A stretch of DNA of 64,000 bases from Treponema sp. Its GTDB lineage: Bacteria; Spirochaetota; Spirochaetia; Treponematales; Treponemataceae. Below, piece by piece: positions 7,745 to 15,680 of this stretch. The notes under the pieces are model-generated. The model saw only the letters and a program-made list of their open reading frames with translations, had not been told where the DNA came from and ran no database searches. The DNA is taken from positions 1 to 64,000 of the forward strand of contig JAEDED010000012.1 of assembly GCA_016293495.1 (NCBI GenBank). Reading direction: 5' to 3'. Positions within the stretch are counted from its first letter, which is position 1; each line of letters opens with the position of its first letter. The position numbers and the translations under genes were made by a program.

Positions 7745-9027
7745 TCCATGATTGTAATTTCTACGCGGCGGTTTTTCTTTCTGCCGGCTTCTGTTTTGTT
7801 GTCTGCAATCGGTTCTTCTGCTCCTTTGCCTTGAGTAAAGATGTGGTAATTATCACGGACTCCGATTTTGACAAGATAATCTGCTACGGCTTCTGCGCGC
7901 TTATCGCTTAACTGCTGACGGCTTACAGCATCGCCACGAAGAGCAGTGTGGCCTGTTACAAGAATATCATTGTCCGGATAAGCCTCGAGGATTTCTTTAA
8001 GCTTATCAAGTTTCTTTTTTTCAGAGAGAAGAAGAATATCTGAGTCAGGTTTAAACTGAATGTTTTCGATTGAGAGAGTTAAACCTTTGTCAGTCTTTTT
8101 TACAGTTACGTCTTCAATACCAAGGTCGGCAATTTTCTGCGAAACGTCTTCAATATTTTCAACAGTTGCAGTTCTCTGGAATTCTGTTACTTCTGCGTGT
8201 GCATTCCCTATAAAGGTTAAAACGTTGCCGGCAGTTGTCGTGATTTCGATTTTGAATGATTCCATGTAATGATCAATCGTACCTTTTTCGTTGTCCCAGA
8301 AAATCAGCTGGCTTGAGAAGCCGGTTGTCTTGTATGGAGTTTCAATTACATCTATTGCAAGTTTGCTTGTATCGAGAGTAAAACTCATTTCGTAATAAAC
8401 CTGAAAAAGGTCAAACTTTTTTCCTTTGTTAGGACCATCTTCTTTTTCTTTGTAAACGCCAAAGTATTTGTATTTTGCATTAAAGGGAACTTTGTAAGGC
8501 TTCTGCAGGTTAAAAGAACGGCGAAGGTCGTGAGCTTCATGACCTTCATAAGTCCATTCATCACCTGGAGCTAATTCTCTGTCCGGAAAAACAGGAACGT
8601 CGCGTACTGTTGGCATAAAATAATTGTCATCAATTGTATAAACGCCGAAACGGTCTTTTGTGAACGTGCTTTTATATTCATCACCGTAAGAGAAGGTCTT
8701 TTTTCCAATAGTTGAAGTAAGGACAGAGTTTTCTGAAGTCATGAAGGTTCCTTCGTTGACTGCCGTCATGTTTTTTTCATCAACGTCGTGAACCTTGACT
8801 GTGATGCGGTTGAGGACTTCTGCGGTGTGATGTTTGTAGCCGTTAATGTAAACGTCTTCTTCTACGGTAGAAAGAATACGGTAAGAGTCGCCTTCTTTGT
8901 ATTTGAATTCAAACTTTTTCGGGCCTTCATCCGTTGTTTCGATTTTCTGTGCAGAAACGGAAAAAATGCTTACAAGCATTGCAAGTGCTGAAAAAAATGT
9001 TATTTTATTAAATTTAACTGTTTTCAT
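7741..9027 (-). CDS. Secreted OmpA-domain protein (peptidoglycan-binding C terminus)
   Basis: The 428-residue protein carries a signal peptide ending near VSA-Q (about residue 26). A middle region of about 270 residues is rich in beta-strand and unrecognised. The C-terminal OmpA/MotB domain (about 300-428) shows IQFKPDSDILL, VTGHTALRGD, SQQLSDKRAEAVADYL-like spacing, and GKGAEEPIADN followed by KKNRRVEI. The Asp and Arg used to bind diaminopimelate or ornithine in peptidoglycan lie in the last blocks. AGGAA precedes the ATG on the minus strand. It probably tethers an envelope layer to peptidoglycan in the periplasm. Confidence 0.8.
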   Translation of the reverse strand: MKTVKFNKITFFSALAMLVSIFSVSAQKIETTDEGPKKFEFKYKEGDSYRILSTVEEDVYINGYKHHTAEVLNRITVKVHDVDEKNMTAVNEGTFMTSENSVLTSTIGKKTFSYGDEYKSTFTKDRFGVYTIDDNYFMPTVRDVPVFPDRELAPGDEWTYEGHEAHDLRRSFNLQKPYKVPFNAKYKYFGVYKEKEDGPNKGKKFDLFQVYYEMSFTLDTSKLAIDVIETPYKTTGFSSQLIFWDNEKGTIDHYMESFKIEITTTAGNVLTFIGNAHAEVTEFQRTATVENIEDVSQKIADLGIEDVTVKKTDKGLTLSIENIQFKPDSDILLLSEKKKLDKLKEILEAYPDNDILVTGHTALRGDAVSRQQLSDKRAEAVADYLVKIGVRDNYHIFTQGKGAEEPIADNKTEAGRKKNRRVEITIMD

Positions 9028-9137
9028 CGTAATTTCCTTCTATAAAGAATATCGGTATATAAAACTTTGGATTATAGTGAATGTTACGGGGAAAATTTAT
9101 GCAAATTTGTGCATTTTGCAAGAATATTTTGCAGATT

Positions 9138-9166
9138 TTGACAAACTTTGCTATTTTGTGTAATAT
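9138..9166 (+). promoter_or_regulatory. Promoter TTGACA-N17-TAATAT abutting the GGDEF-EAL start
   Basis: The -35 TTGACA (9138-9143), a 17-nt spacer and the -10 TAATAT (9161-9166) nearly match the sigma-70 consensus. Transcription would start near 9173, exactly at the GTG start codon, so the mRNA should be leaderless. No Shine-Dalgarno is present. Confidence 0.75.
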
Positions 9167-9172
9167 ATAAAC

Positions 9173-10840
9173 GTGTTAAGCGAAGTAAATTTCAAAGAAA
9201 TCATTGACTGTGTCAAAATTCCTCTGATTGCGTTAAAACCTGTCTATGACGGCAAAACCATCAAAGACTTTCAGGTTCTTTACACAAATCCGGAATTAAT
9301 AAAAAGTATTGCTCATGTTCACGCAGGCGAAAATTTTGTTCAGGCTGAATCAAAAATCGAAAACGGAAAGCACTGGTTTGAAATGGCTGTGCAGGCGATT
9401 GCTTCAAAGGAGCTTTTCGCCGAGACTTATTATTCTGAAAGCAGAAAAGTCTGGTTCTCCTTTGAAATTCAGACTGCAGATCCCGAACTTCTCGTTGCAA
9501 CCTTCACAGATATCACAGCCAAAGTCCGCTACACAGAACAGCTTCAGCTTTCACTTGTAACTGATACTTTAACAACACTTCCTAACCGCTATCAGTTCTA
9601 TAAAAGATTCCAGGACGTTATTAAGCACGCAGACGAAACTTCGACAAAGTTTGGACTTATTTCTTTTGACCTTGATAACCTTAAACAGCTTAACGATTCC
9701 AAAGGTCAGCAGGCAGGTGACAGATTCCTGATTAAGGCCGCAAGAATTTTCAAATCGTTCGAAAATGATAATATTAATGTTTACCGTTTTGGCGGTGATG
9801 AATTTATTGTTGTTGCAGAAAATCTTACGACATCAGACAGTCTTTACACAATCAGTGATGCAATCTTTGAAGCGCTGAATGCAGAAAACGTAAATGCTTC
9901 AGGGGGAATTTCGGTTTACCCTGACAATACTACAGAAAGTGAAGATCTCGTAAAATTTGCAGATCTTGCAATGCACGATGCAAAGAAGGCCGGCAAAAAC
10001 CGCATCTTTATGTTTACGCCAGAACTTCAGAAGGAATTCCTTCGCCGCATGATGTATAAAACAAAAATGCCGGGCGCTTTCGAAAGAGGCGAGTTTGAAT
10101 TGTTCTTCCAGCCTCAGTTTGATATTGCATCTTCAGAGCTTCGCGGTTTTGAAGCACTTCTTCGCTGGAACCAGCCGGAAGTTGGAAGAATCAGTCCTGA
10201 AGAATTTATTCCTATTGCAGAAGAAAGCGGCTTTATTAATATTCTCGGCGCGTGGGTTTTGAAAAAAGCTTTTACCTGTCAGAAGGAATGGGAAGAAAAA
10301 TTTGAATATCACGGCGTAATGTCTGTAAACGCTTCTCCTGTACAGCTTATGGATGAATCATTCCTCTTTACACTTGATGAAGTTGCAGCTCAGTCAGGCG
10401 TTGATCCAACTCATGTAGAAATTGAAGTAACTGAAGGCGTTCTCATTGATGATACTGAAAAAGCCGTTGCAGTTCTCGATGAAGTAAAACGCAGGGGCTT
10501 TAGAATTTCACTTGATGACTTTGGTACAGGATATTCTTCATTGCGCTACCTTCAGATTCTTCCGTTAACAACACTTAAAATTGACAAGTCATTCATTCAG
10601 TCTATTACTGAAAGTGACGGCGTTTCTGAAAACATTACCAATTCAATTATTTCAATGGTAACAAAAATGGGCCTTGATACAATTGCAGAAGGTGTTGAAA
10701 AAGTTGACCAGCTTAAGATTCTCCAGGAATTAAACTGTAAGACTGTTCAGGGATTCCTTCGCGGTAAGCCGATGAGTCAGTCTGCAATCGAAGACTATCT
10801 TTCGGGCAATAAAAATGCCCTTGACTGTATATCAGAATAG
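9173..10840 (+). CDS. PAS-GGDEF-EAL cyclic-di-GMP enzyme
   Basis: This soluble 555-residue protein has an N-terminal PAS-like sensor (about 1-120), a diguanylate cyclase domain (about 125-285) and an EAL phosphodiesterase domain (about 295-545). The cyclase signature GGDEF is intact at 207-211, without an RxxD inhibitory site just upstream. The EAL domain has EALLRW at 327, VNASPVQL, IEVTEG, SLDDFGTGYSSL, KIDKSFI, AEGVE and QGF, so all metal and catalytic residues look present. It could make or degrade c-di-GMP. No transmembrane segment is seen. The start is GTG without Shine-Dalgarno, right after a strong promoter. azlC follows after 23 nt. Confidence 0.93.
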   Translation: MLSEVNFKEIIDCVKIPLIALKPVYDGKTIKDFQVLYTNPELIKSIAHVHAGENFVQAESKIENGKHWFEMAVQAIASKELFAETYYSESRKVWFSFEIQTADPELLVATFTDITAKVRYTEQLQLSLVTDTLTTLPNRYQFYKRFQDVIKHADETSTKFGLISFDLDNLKQLNDSKGQQAGDRFLIKAARIFKSFENDNINVYRFGGDEFIVVAENLTTSDSLYTISDAIFEALNAENVNASGGISVYPDNTTESEDLVKFADLAMHDAKKAGKNRIFMFTPELQKEFLRRMMYKTKMPGAFERGEFELFFQPQFDIASSELRGFEALLRWNQPEVGRISPEEFIPIAEESGFINILGAWVLKKAFTCQKEWEEKFEYHGVMSVNASPVQLMDESFLFTLDEVAAQSGVDPTHVEIEVTEGVLIDDTEKAVAVLDEVKRRGFRISLDDFGTGYSSLRYLQILPLTTLKIDKSFIQSITESDGVSENITNSIISMVTKMGLDTIAEGVEKVDQLKILQELNCKTVQGFLRGKPMSQSAIEDYLSGNKNALDCISE

Positions 10841-10863
10841 ATAAAAGTAGTAAGATCATTCCT

Positions 10864-11592
10864 ATGTCAAAAACTGAAAAAAATAATTCTTCTTTTTTAA
10901 GTATTTTAAAAATAACCTTACCTGTATTTTTCGGTTATATCGCAATCGGAATTCCTTTCGGGCTGATGCTTGTAAAGAACGGTTATCCTTGGTGGCTTTC
11001 TCCAATCATGAGCCTTACAATGTATGCAGGTGCGGGGCAGTATGTTGCTGTAGGTCTGTTTGCAAGTGGAGCTCCTTTTGGAGCGATTGCGGTTGCAGAA
11101 CTTTTATTGAATATCCGCCACATCGTTTACGGACTTTCCCTTATCGACAAATTTAAAAATACCGGCAAGTGGAAGCCTTATCTTGTCTTTGCACTTACTG
11201 ATGAAACTTACGCGCTTATGACAACGACTGCTCTTCCTGAAGGACAGGATGCAGGCCGCTTTTACGGAACAATTGCTTTGCTTGACCAGAGTTACTGGGT
11301 TCTCGGAAGCGTAATCGGAGCAATTGCCGGTTCTGTGATTCCGTTTGATTTTGCAGGCGTCGATTTTGCGCTGACCGCTTTGTTTGCAGTTTTGCTTATT
11401 GAACAGATCCGTGCGTCAAAAGATATCGTTCCTCCTGTAATAGGAATTTTTGCAGCACTAGTTTGTGTTGTTCTTGAGAGGTTCGGAATTATTTCCTCAG
11501 AAAATATTCTCATATTATCTCTTGCAGTAGGAATTGCTGCTTTACTGATTACTAAAACAAAAAAAGGAGGAACAGATGGAAACAGCAAATGA
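10864..11592 (+). CDS. azlC: AzlC-family branched-chain amino acid exporter, large subunit
   Basis: A 242-residue membrane protein with about six to eight hydrophobic segments. The AzlC block GYIAIGIPFGLMLVKNGYPWW and MSLTMYAGAGQYVAVGLF, with NIRHIVYGLSL further on, are typical. AzlC and the small AzlD form a two-component exporter of branched-chain amino acids or related substrates. No Shine-Dalgarno is visible before the ATG; a TAAGAT box lies 7 nt upstream but without a good -35. Its last codons overlap azlD by 17 nt. Confidence 0.9.
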   Translation: MSKTEKNNSSFLSILKITLPVFFGYIAIGIPFGLMLVKNGYPWWLSPIMSLTMYAGAGQYVAVGLFASGAPFGAIAVAELLLNIRHIVYGLSLIDKFKNTGKWKPYLVFALTDETYALMTTTALPEGQDAGRFYGTIALLDQSYWVLGSVIGAIAGSVIPFDFAGVDFALTALFAVLLIEQIRASKDIVPPVIGIFAALVCVVLERFGIISSENILILSLAVGIAALLITKTKKGGTDGNSK

Positions 11593-11944
11593 AGTACTTG
11601 AAACTGTTGCAAAAGTTTCTCCGCTTACACTTGAACAGGCTTTTATTGCCACATTGATCAGTGCGCTGGTAATTTTCCTTTCAAGAGCATTCCCGTTCCT
11701 GCTTTTTTCAAAAAGGGAACCTCCGGCAATAATCAGGTTTATCGAAAAATACATTCCTCCGATGGTAATGGCAGTTCTGCTTATTTACTGTTTCAAAGAC
11801 GTAAACTTTTCTGCAGCGCCTTTCGGCTTATCGGAATTAATTGCGCTTTCAGTGACTGTATTCCTTCACCTCTGGAAGAGCAACAGCATGCTGAGCATTT
11901 TTGGCGGAACAATTCTTTACATGGTTTTAATCCGTTTAATGTAA
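11576..11944 (+). CDS. azlD: AzlD-family branched-chain amino acid exporter, small subunit
   Basis: A 122-residue protein with three or four membrane segments, including SRAFPFLLFSKREPPAIIRFIEKYIPPMVMAVL split over family-typical positions. It pairs with the upstream AzlC; the gene starts inside azlC, with AAAGGAGGA just before the ATG, so the two are likely made together. Length is slightly above the usual 100-110 because of an N-terminal extension of about 18 residues before the first membrane helix. Confidence 0.88.
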   Translation: METANEVLETVAKVSPLTLEQAFIATLISALVIFLSRAFPFLLFSKREPPAIIRFIEKYIPPMVMAVLLIYCFKDVNFSAAPFGLSELIALSVTVFLHLWKSNSMLSIFGGTILYMVLIRLM

Positions 11945-11950
11945 TTAACA

Positions 11951-12024
11951 TTGACGGAAGTTATAAATGTAGGTATATTTAAAAGACTACAAGATATTAA
12001 TTTAATCCGCAGAAAAGGCGGATT
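11951..12024 (+). promoter_or_regulatory. Promoter TTGACG-N17-TATATT and leader hairpin
   Basis: A -35 TTGACG (11951-11956), 17-nt spacer and -10 TATATT (11974-11979) drive the small membrane protein gene. The leader holds a 7-bp hairpin, AATCCGC (12004-12010) with GCGGATT (12018-12024), followed by four T. This could be a weak attenuator placed just before the ribosome-binding site CAGGAG. Confidence 0.6.
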
Positions 12025-12038
12025 TTCAGGAGTTTTTA

Positions 12039-12269
12039 ATGGCTGCTATTATTTTAGGTTTGATCTTTATCGCTTTTACTGTATTTGCTGTATTGCCAGG
12101 TTGCCCGCTCAACTGGGGTGCTGATGTAATCGCATTTTTGAAAGGTTTTGCACCTGTACTTGCTGCTTTTGCAGGTTTGATTTCAATTTTGATTGGTGCA
12201 GCTGATATTAAAGACAAAAAAGAAGCTAAAAAAGAAGAGCAGGAAGCTGCTAAAAACCAGGAAAAATAA
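12039..12269 (+). CDS. Small two-helix membrane protein
   Basis: The 76-residue product has two hydrophobic helices (about residues 2-22 and 32-53) joined by a short loop containing PGCPLNWG. A charged tail of alternating Lys and Glu makes up the last 20 residues. I do not recognise a named family. It has its own promoter, a good CAGGAG ribosome-binding site and a strong terminator, so it is a monocistronic expressed gene rather than a chance ORF. Confidence 0.75.
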   Translation: MAAIILGLIFIAFTVFAVLPGCPLNWGADVIAFLKGFAPVLAAFAGLISILIGAADIKDKKEAKKEEQEAAKNQEK

Positions 12270-12276
12270 TCAAGAA

Positions 12277-12310
12277 TTTAAGCCTGTTTGCTTGACCAAA
12301 CAGGCTTAAA
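12277..12310 (+). terminator. Strong terminator after the small membrane protein gene
   Basis: A perfect 14-bp stem, 12277-12290 with 12297-12310, around the 6-nt loop CTTGAC is followed by AGTTTATATTTT. The loop supplies most of the -35 element of the next promoter. Confidence 0.85.
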
Positions 12311-12320
12311 AGTTTATATT
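12292..12320 (+). promoter_or_regulatory. rplM-rpsI promoter nested in the preceding terminator
   Basis: TTGACC (12292-12297), a 17-nt spacer and TATATT (12315-12320) form a good sigma-70 promoter. Its -35 lies in the terminator loop and its spacer is the 3' arm of the stem. Transcription should start near 12327, giving a leader of about 100 nt before rplM. Confidence 0.7.
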
Positions 12321-12340
12321 TTAAGTCCCCGTATATTTAC

Positions 12341-12399
12341 TTAGTGATCGCTCAATCACTAAAGGCGGATTATTAAGAAGATGCAATCTTACTAATCCG
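12341..12399 (+). promoter_or_regulatory. Structured 5' leader of the rplM-rpsI operon
   Basis: Two hairpins lie in the leader. The first is TTAGTGAT (12341-12348) with ATCACTAA (12355-12362), a perfect 8-bp stem. The second pairs 12366-12372 with 12393-12399 (CGGATTA/TAATCCG) and has a nested stem AAGAT/ATCTT (12378-12382 with 12386-12390). L13 operons in other bacteria are autoregulated through their leaders, so a ribosomal-protein binding role is plausible but not shown. Confidence 0.5.
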
Positions 12400-12429
12400 G
12401 TAAAAACATTATTTGTTAAGGTATATACA

Positions 12430-12858
12430 ATGAAAACTATTTTTGTAAACGAAAGCGCACAGCCACGTAAATGGTATATTATCGACGCTGAAGGAAAATC
12501 CCTCGGACGTGTAGCTGCAAAAGCTGCTTCTGTATTGCGCGGAAAGAACAAACCATCTTATGCTGTAAACCAGGAAATGGGTGATTTCGTAGTAATTATC
12601 AATGCTGACAAAGTTGCTGTAACAGGTAACAAAGCAAAAGATAAGCTTTATCATAACTACACAGGTTTCGTAGGTGGTCTCAAGACTTTCACTTATGAAA
12701 AACTTAATGAACGTCATCCTGGCGATCCATTGAAAATTGCTATCGCAGGAATGCTCCCACACGGACGTCTTGGACGCAAAATCATGGGTAACTGCAAAAT
12801 TTATGCAGGTGCTGAACATCCACATGCAGCACAGAATCCAGAAGCTTTGGAAGTTTAA
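12430..12858 (+). CDS. rplM: 50S ribosomal protein L13
   Basis: L13 is an early-binding protein of the large ribosomal subunit. The 142-residue length is exact for bacterial L13. RKWYIIDAEGKSLGRVA at the N terminus and GMLPHGRLGRKIMGNCKIY with AGAEHPHAAQNPE at the C terminus are diagnostic. AAGG lies 9-12 nt upstream of the ATG, a modest site, following a structured leader. rpsI follows after 13 nt, the standard rplM-rpsI pair. Confidence 0.98.
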   Translation: MKTIFVNESAQPRKWYIIDAEGKSLGRVAAKAASVLRGKNKPSYAVNQEMGDFVVIINADKVAVTGNKAKDKLYHNYTGFVGGLKTFTYEKLNERHPGDPLKIAIAGMLPHGRLGRKIMGNCKIYAGAEHPHAAQNPEALEV

Positions 12859-12871
12859 TTAGGAGTAAATC

Positions 12872-13264
12872 ATGGTAAAGAATATTGCTATTGGAACAGG
12901 TAGAAGAAAGACTGCAACAGCTCGTGTATTCTTGCGCGAAGGTTCAGGAAAAATTACTGTAAACGGTAAAGACATTAAAGATTACTTTGCTACAGCAGAA
13001 CAGGTTAACATCGTTAACCAGCCATTGCTCGTAACTTCAAGTGCTAATAAATTTGACATCCTTATCAACGTAACTGGTGGCGGTCTTAACGGACAGGCTG
13101 CAGCTTGTTTGCACGGAATTTCACGTGCACTTTTGCAGGTAGATCAGGATGCTCGTACATCACTCAAAGCTAACGGATACCTTACACGTGACTCACGTAT
13201 GGTTGAACGTAAAAAATACGGTCAGAAAGGTGCTCGTAGAAGATTCCAGTTCTCTAAACGCTAG
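12872..13264 (+). CDS. rpsI: 30S ribosomal protein S9
   Basis: S9 sits in the head of the small subunit, and its C-terminal tail reaches the P-site tRNA. The 130-residue protein has GTGRRKTATARVFLREGSG and GGGLNGQAAACLHGISRAL, and ends in the conserved RRRFQFSKR tail. TAGGAG precedes the ATG. It is cotranscribed with rplM. Confidence 0.98.
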   Translation: MVKNIAIGTGRRKTATARVFLREGSGKITVNGKDIKDYFATAEQVNIVNQPLLVTSSANKFDILINVTGGGLNGQAAACLHGISRALLQVDQDARTSLKANGYLTRDSRMVERKKYGQKGARRRFQFSKR

Positions 13265-13267
13265 AAT

Positions 13268-13882
13268 TTGGTTATCAAAACAGCAAGGACGGTCTCGCCC
13301 GATTGTATGGAAATTACAACGGTGTCGGGACCTTCTTTTTTTATACGCACAGTATATTTATCTCTCATTCAGCCTGAAGAAATTGTTGATAGCGCAGAGT
13401 TCCTGGAAGATAAAGAAGAGGAACTGGTAGATGCAGGACTTTGTTTTGCTGTGGAACAGAAGGCATTAGATTACCTTAACCGCAGTGAACAGTATCGCAT
13501 GGGTTTGACGGCAAAGCTTACCGCAAAGGGCTTTTCAAAATTCCATATTAATAAAGCGCTTGATTATCTTGAAGGCAAAAAATATTTAGACGACAGACGA
13601 TTTGCAGGCGTGTGGCTTCGTAACAGGGCAATCACCCATGCGGAAGGAAGAACAAAACTGGCGATGGAGCTTGCTTCCCGCGGAATCGATAAGGCGTATA
13701 TAAAGGAGGCTTTGGACGAATTTTTTGAGGAAAACTCAGAAGAAGAACTTTGTGTGCGCGCTTACAAAAAGTGTGTTAAAATAAAAAAAGATGAAGATAA
13801 GATAAATTCATATTTAATAAAAAACGGATTTTCAATAAAATTAATACAAAAAGTAAGGGATGATTATGGCTTCGAAAAGTAA
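13268..13882 (+). CDS. recX: RecX-family regulator of RecA
   Basis: RecX binds RecA filaments and limits recombinase activity. The 204-residue frame carries three-helix repeats typical of the family: ALDYLNRSEQYRMGLTAKL, LDYLEGKKYLDDRRFAGVW, and ELASRGIDKAYIKEALDEF. The start is uncertain: TTG at 13268 follows rpsI closely but lacks a Shine-Dalgarno, while ATG at 13307 is also in frame. The first 40 residues are not clearly conserved. No recA lies in the window. The next gene starts inside its end, so the two are coupled. Confidence 0.8.
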   Translation: MVIKTARTVSPDCMEITTVSGPSFFIRTVYLSLIQPEEIVDSAEFLEDKEEELVDAGLCFAVEQKALDYLNRSEQYRMGLTAKLTAKGFSKFHINKALDYLEGKKYLDDRRFAGVWLRNRAITHAEGRTKLAMELASRGIDKAYIKEALDEFFEENSEEELCVRAYKKCVKIKKDEDKINSYLIKNGFSIKLIQKVRDDYGFEK

Positions 13883-14486
13883 AAAATCTAAAGTTTTTTC
13901 TGCCCTTGAAGTTGCAAACATTTGCGGTGTCGTAAATCAGACCGCAATTAACTGGATTAAGGCAGGACATTTAAAAGCGTATACTACTCCTGGCGGACAG
14001 TTCCGCGTAACGCCTGAAGATCTTGCTGATTTTATGGAGAAGAGGGGAAGTGAAATTCCTGAGGTTCTCCAGAACGCTCTTGATGACAGAAAGGTTGTTC
14101 AGTCAAAGTCATTGATTATTGTAGATGATGATAAGGGTTTGAATACAGTCATCAAATTGTATATTGAGAAAAATTTTCCTGGAATTAAGATTTACCAGGC
14201 TTATGATGGTTTTGAAGCGGGAACAGTAATGGCTCAGAAAAAACCAGGTTTTGTAATTCTCGATCTTGATTTGCCTGGTGTTGATGGTTTTTCTTTGTGC
14301 AAGAAATTGAAAACAGATCCAATGTTTGCTAATCCTTATGTTGTTGTTGTCACTGCATTAAAAGAGCCTGACATAGCAGAAAGAGTAAATGCACTTGAAT
14401 GCAATTACTTTTTGACTAAGCCTTTGAGCATGGAAAAAATCGGAGCAATGGTAAATCAGTGGTTTAATATGAAACCTGCTGAATAA
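13866..14486 (+). CDS. DNA-binding protein with N-terminal MerR/Xis-type helix and C-terminal receiver domain
   Basis: The 206-residue protein has a MerR/excisionase-type helix-turn-helix at about 10-60 (EVANICGVVNQTAINWIKAG and a GGQFRVTPEDLADFM wing). A full two-component receiver follows at about 82-202. Receiver residues are intact: Asp87-Asp89 acidic pocket, phospho-Asp133, Thr163 and Lys185. The domain order is the reverse of usual response regulators. ATG 13866 fits the AAGGG upstream better than ATG 13860. No histidine kinase is adjacent. It overlaps recX by 17 nt and ends before a bidirectional terminator. Confidence 0.85.
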   Translation: MASKSKKSKVFSALEVANICGVVNQTAINWIKAGHLKAYTTPGGQFRVTPEDLADFMEKRGSEIPEVLQNALDDRKVVQSKSLIIVDDDKGLNTVIKLYIEKNFPGIKIYQAYDGFEAGTVMAQKKPGFVILDLDLPGVDGFSLCKKLKTDPMFANPYVVVVTALKEPDIAERVNALECNYFLTKPLSMEKIGAMVNQWFNMKPAE

Positions 14487-14521
14487 TTATAAAATTTTAA
14501 GCGGACAGCTTGTGTTAATAA

Positions 14522-14551
14522 AAAAGCCTGTGCTTCAAAGTACAGGCTTTT
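14522..14551. terminator. Bidirectional terminator between the receiver gene and sppA
   Basis: A 10-bp stem, AAAAGCCTGT (14522-14531) with ACAGGCTTTT (14542-14551), around a 10-nt loop. A and T runs on both sides let it serve the plus-strand receiver gene and the minus-strand sppA operon. Confidence 0.8.
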
Positions 14552-14608
14552 ACTTTTATAAAGATTTGTTTATATAAAAGAGGTTTGGTTTTATCTAAGC
14601 TGTTTGCT

Positions 14609-15661
14609 TTACTGATAAATATAAGCCGGGTATTTCATTGAAGGAGAAATCATATCGATTACTTTTTCTTCAATTGATTTTGCCGGATTGGCGTTTGTTT
14701 CAAAGAACATAAGATAATCCATTAATGAGCCGGCTCCTTTATATGCAAAGTCTGCAACCTGAATATCTGTAAACTGATATTTTGCTTTCATTGCGGTTAC
14801 ACATTCATCATAAGAACAGATTTTATCAATAAGCTTTGAATTAAGAGCCTGCTTTGCAGTATAGATTCTTCCGTCTGCAAGTTCCTTTACGCGTTCTTTA
14901 TCAATGTGGCGGTTGATTGCAACGATTGTAGTAAACTGATCGTAGTATTCGTCTGCAATTGACTGCATGATCTGATCCTGTTCTTCTGTAACTGGATTAT
15001 TAAAGTTAAGCATGTTTTTATTTCTGCCTGCAGTGAAGGTTTTTGATTTAACGCCAAGCTGGTTCATAAGACCGGTGATGTCAATTGACTGCCCTGAGAT
15101 TACGCCGATAGATCCTGTCAGAGTATTTCTGTTGGCACAGATAAACTGGGTACCGCACGCAATGTAGTAAGCGCCGCTACAGGCCATGTGTGACATGTAA
15201 GCCCAAATTGGTTTTCTTGTTGTCTGATAGTGAGAGAAAGCAAGATATGCTTCGTCTGATTCGTAAACTGAACCGCCGGGAGAATCAAGGTAAAGAATGA
15301 TTCCCTTGTTGTGTTCGTCTTTTTCAAGTTTTTCTACAAGGTCAATAAGCCAGCGATGGTTGTAAGATCTGTTTGCTTCTTCGATTACGCCGCTGATGTA
15401 AATGCGTGCAATGTAATCTTCTTCCGGAAATGTTGTGTCCTGAGAAGAAGCGGTAAAAAGTGCATCAAGGTAATTCGAATCCTGTGCTGCACTTTTCTGC
15501 GAGTCAGGATTTTTTGGTTCAAGGAATGCAGCAGAAGCAAGACCAAGTGTTGCGATAATGATTACAAGTAAAACGACAAACCCTTTTCCATTTTTGCGGC
15601 TTTTATCATTGTCTTTTCTGCTGTTGTTATTGATATTGTTGTTTTGCTCTTTAGATTCCAT
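14609..15661 (-). CDS. sppA: Signal peptide peptidase SppA (S49 serine protease)
   Basis: SppA digests leftover signal peptides in the membrane. The 350-residue protein has a short polar N terminus, one membrane helix at about 28-47, and a single S49 domain. The catalytic Ser162 is in MACSGAYYIACG, and the Lys partner is predicted at 215 in TAGRNKNM, 53 residues later, as in Bacillus SppA (52 apart). LYLDSPGGSVYES and LTGSIGVISG are also conserved. It is thus the short form, not the duplicated E. coli form. Last gene of the CYTH-DUF975-sppA operon. Confidence 0.9.
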   Translation of the reverse strand: MESKEQNNNINNNSRKDNDKSRKNGKGFVVLLVIIIATLGLASAAFLEPKNPDSQKSAAQDSNYLDALFTASSQDTTFPEEDYIARIYISGVIEEANRSYNHRWLIDLVEKLEKDEHNKGIILYLDSPGGSVYESDEAYLAFSHYQTTRKPIWAYMSHMACSGAYYIACGTQFICANRNTLTGSIGVISGQSIDITGLMNQLGVKSKTFTAGRNKNMLNFNNPVTEEQDQIMQSIADEYYDQFTTIVAINRHIDKERVKELADGRIYTAKQALNSKLIDKICSYDECVTAMKAKYQFTDIQVADFAYKGAGSLMDYLMFFETNANPAKSIEEKVIDMISPSMKYPAYIYQ

Positions 15662-15680
15662 ATTATTTTAATTCTCCTGA

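Noticed and set aside
10851..10864. Leaderless promoter for azlC (TAAGAT 7 nt before ATG)
   Set aside because: No -35 at 16-18 nt; the nearby TTGACT is 24 nt away. Read-through from the upstream gene is simpler.
12409..12825. Minus-strand open frame over rplM
   Set aside because: It is fully antisense to a certain ribosomal protein gene and has no recognisable motifs.
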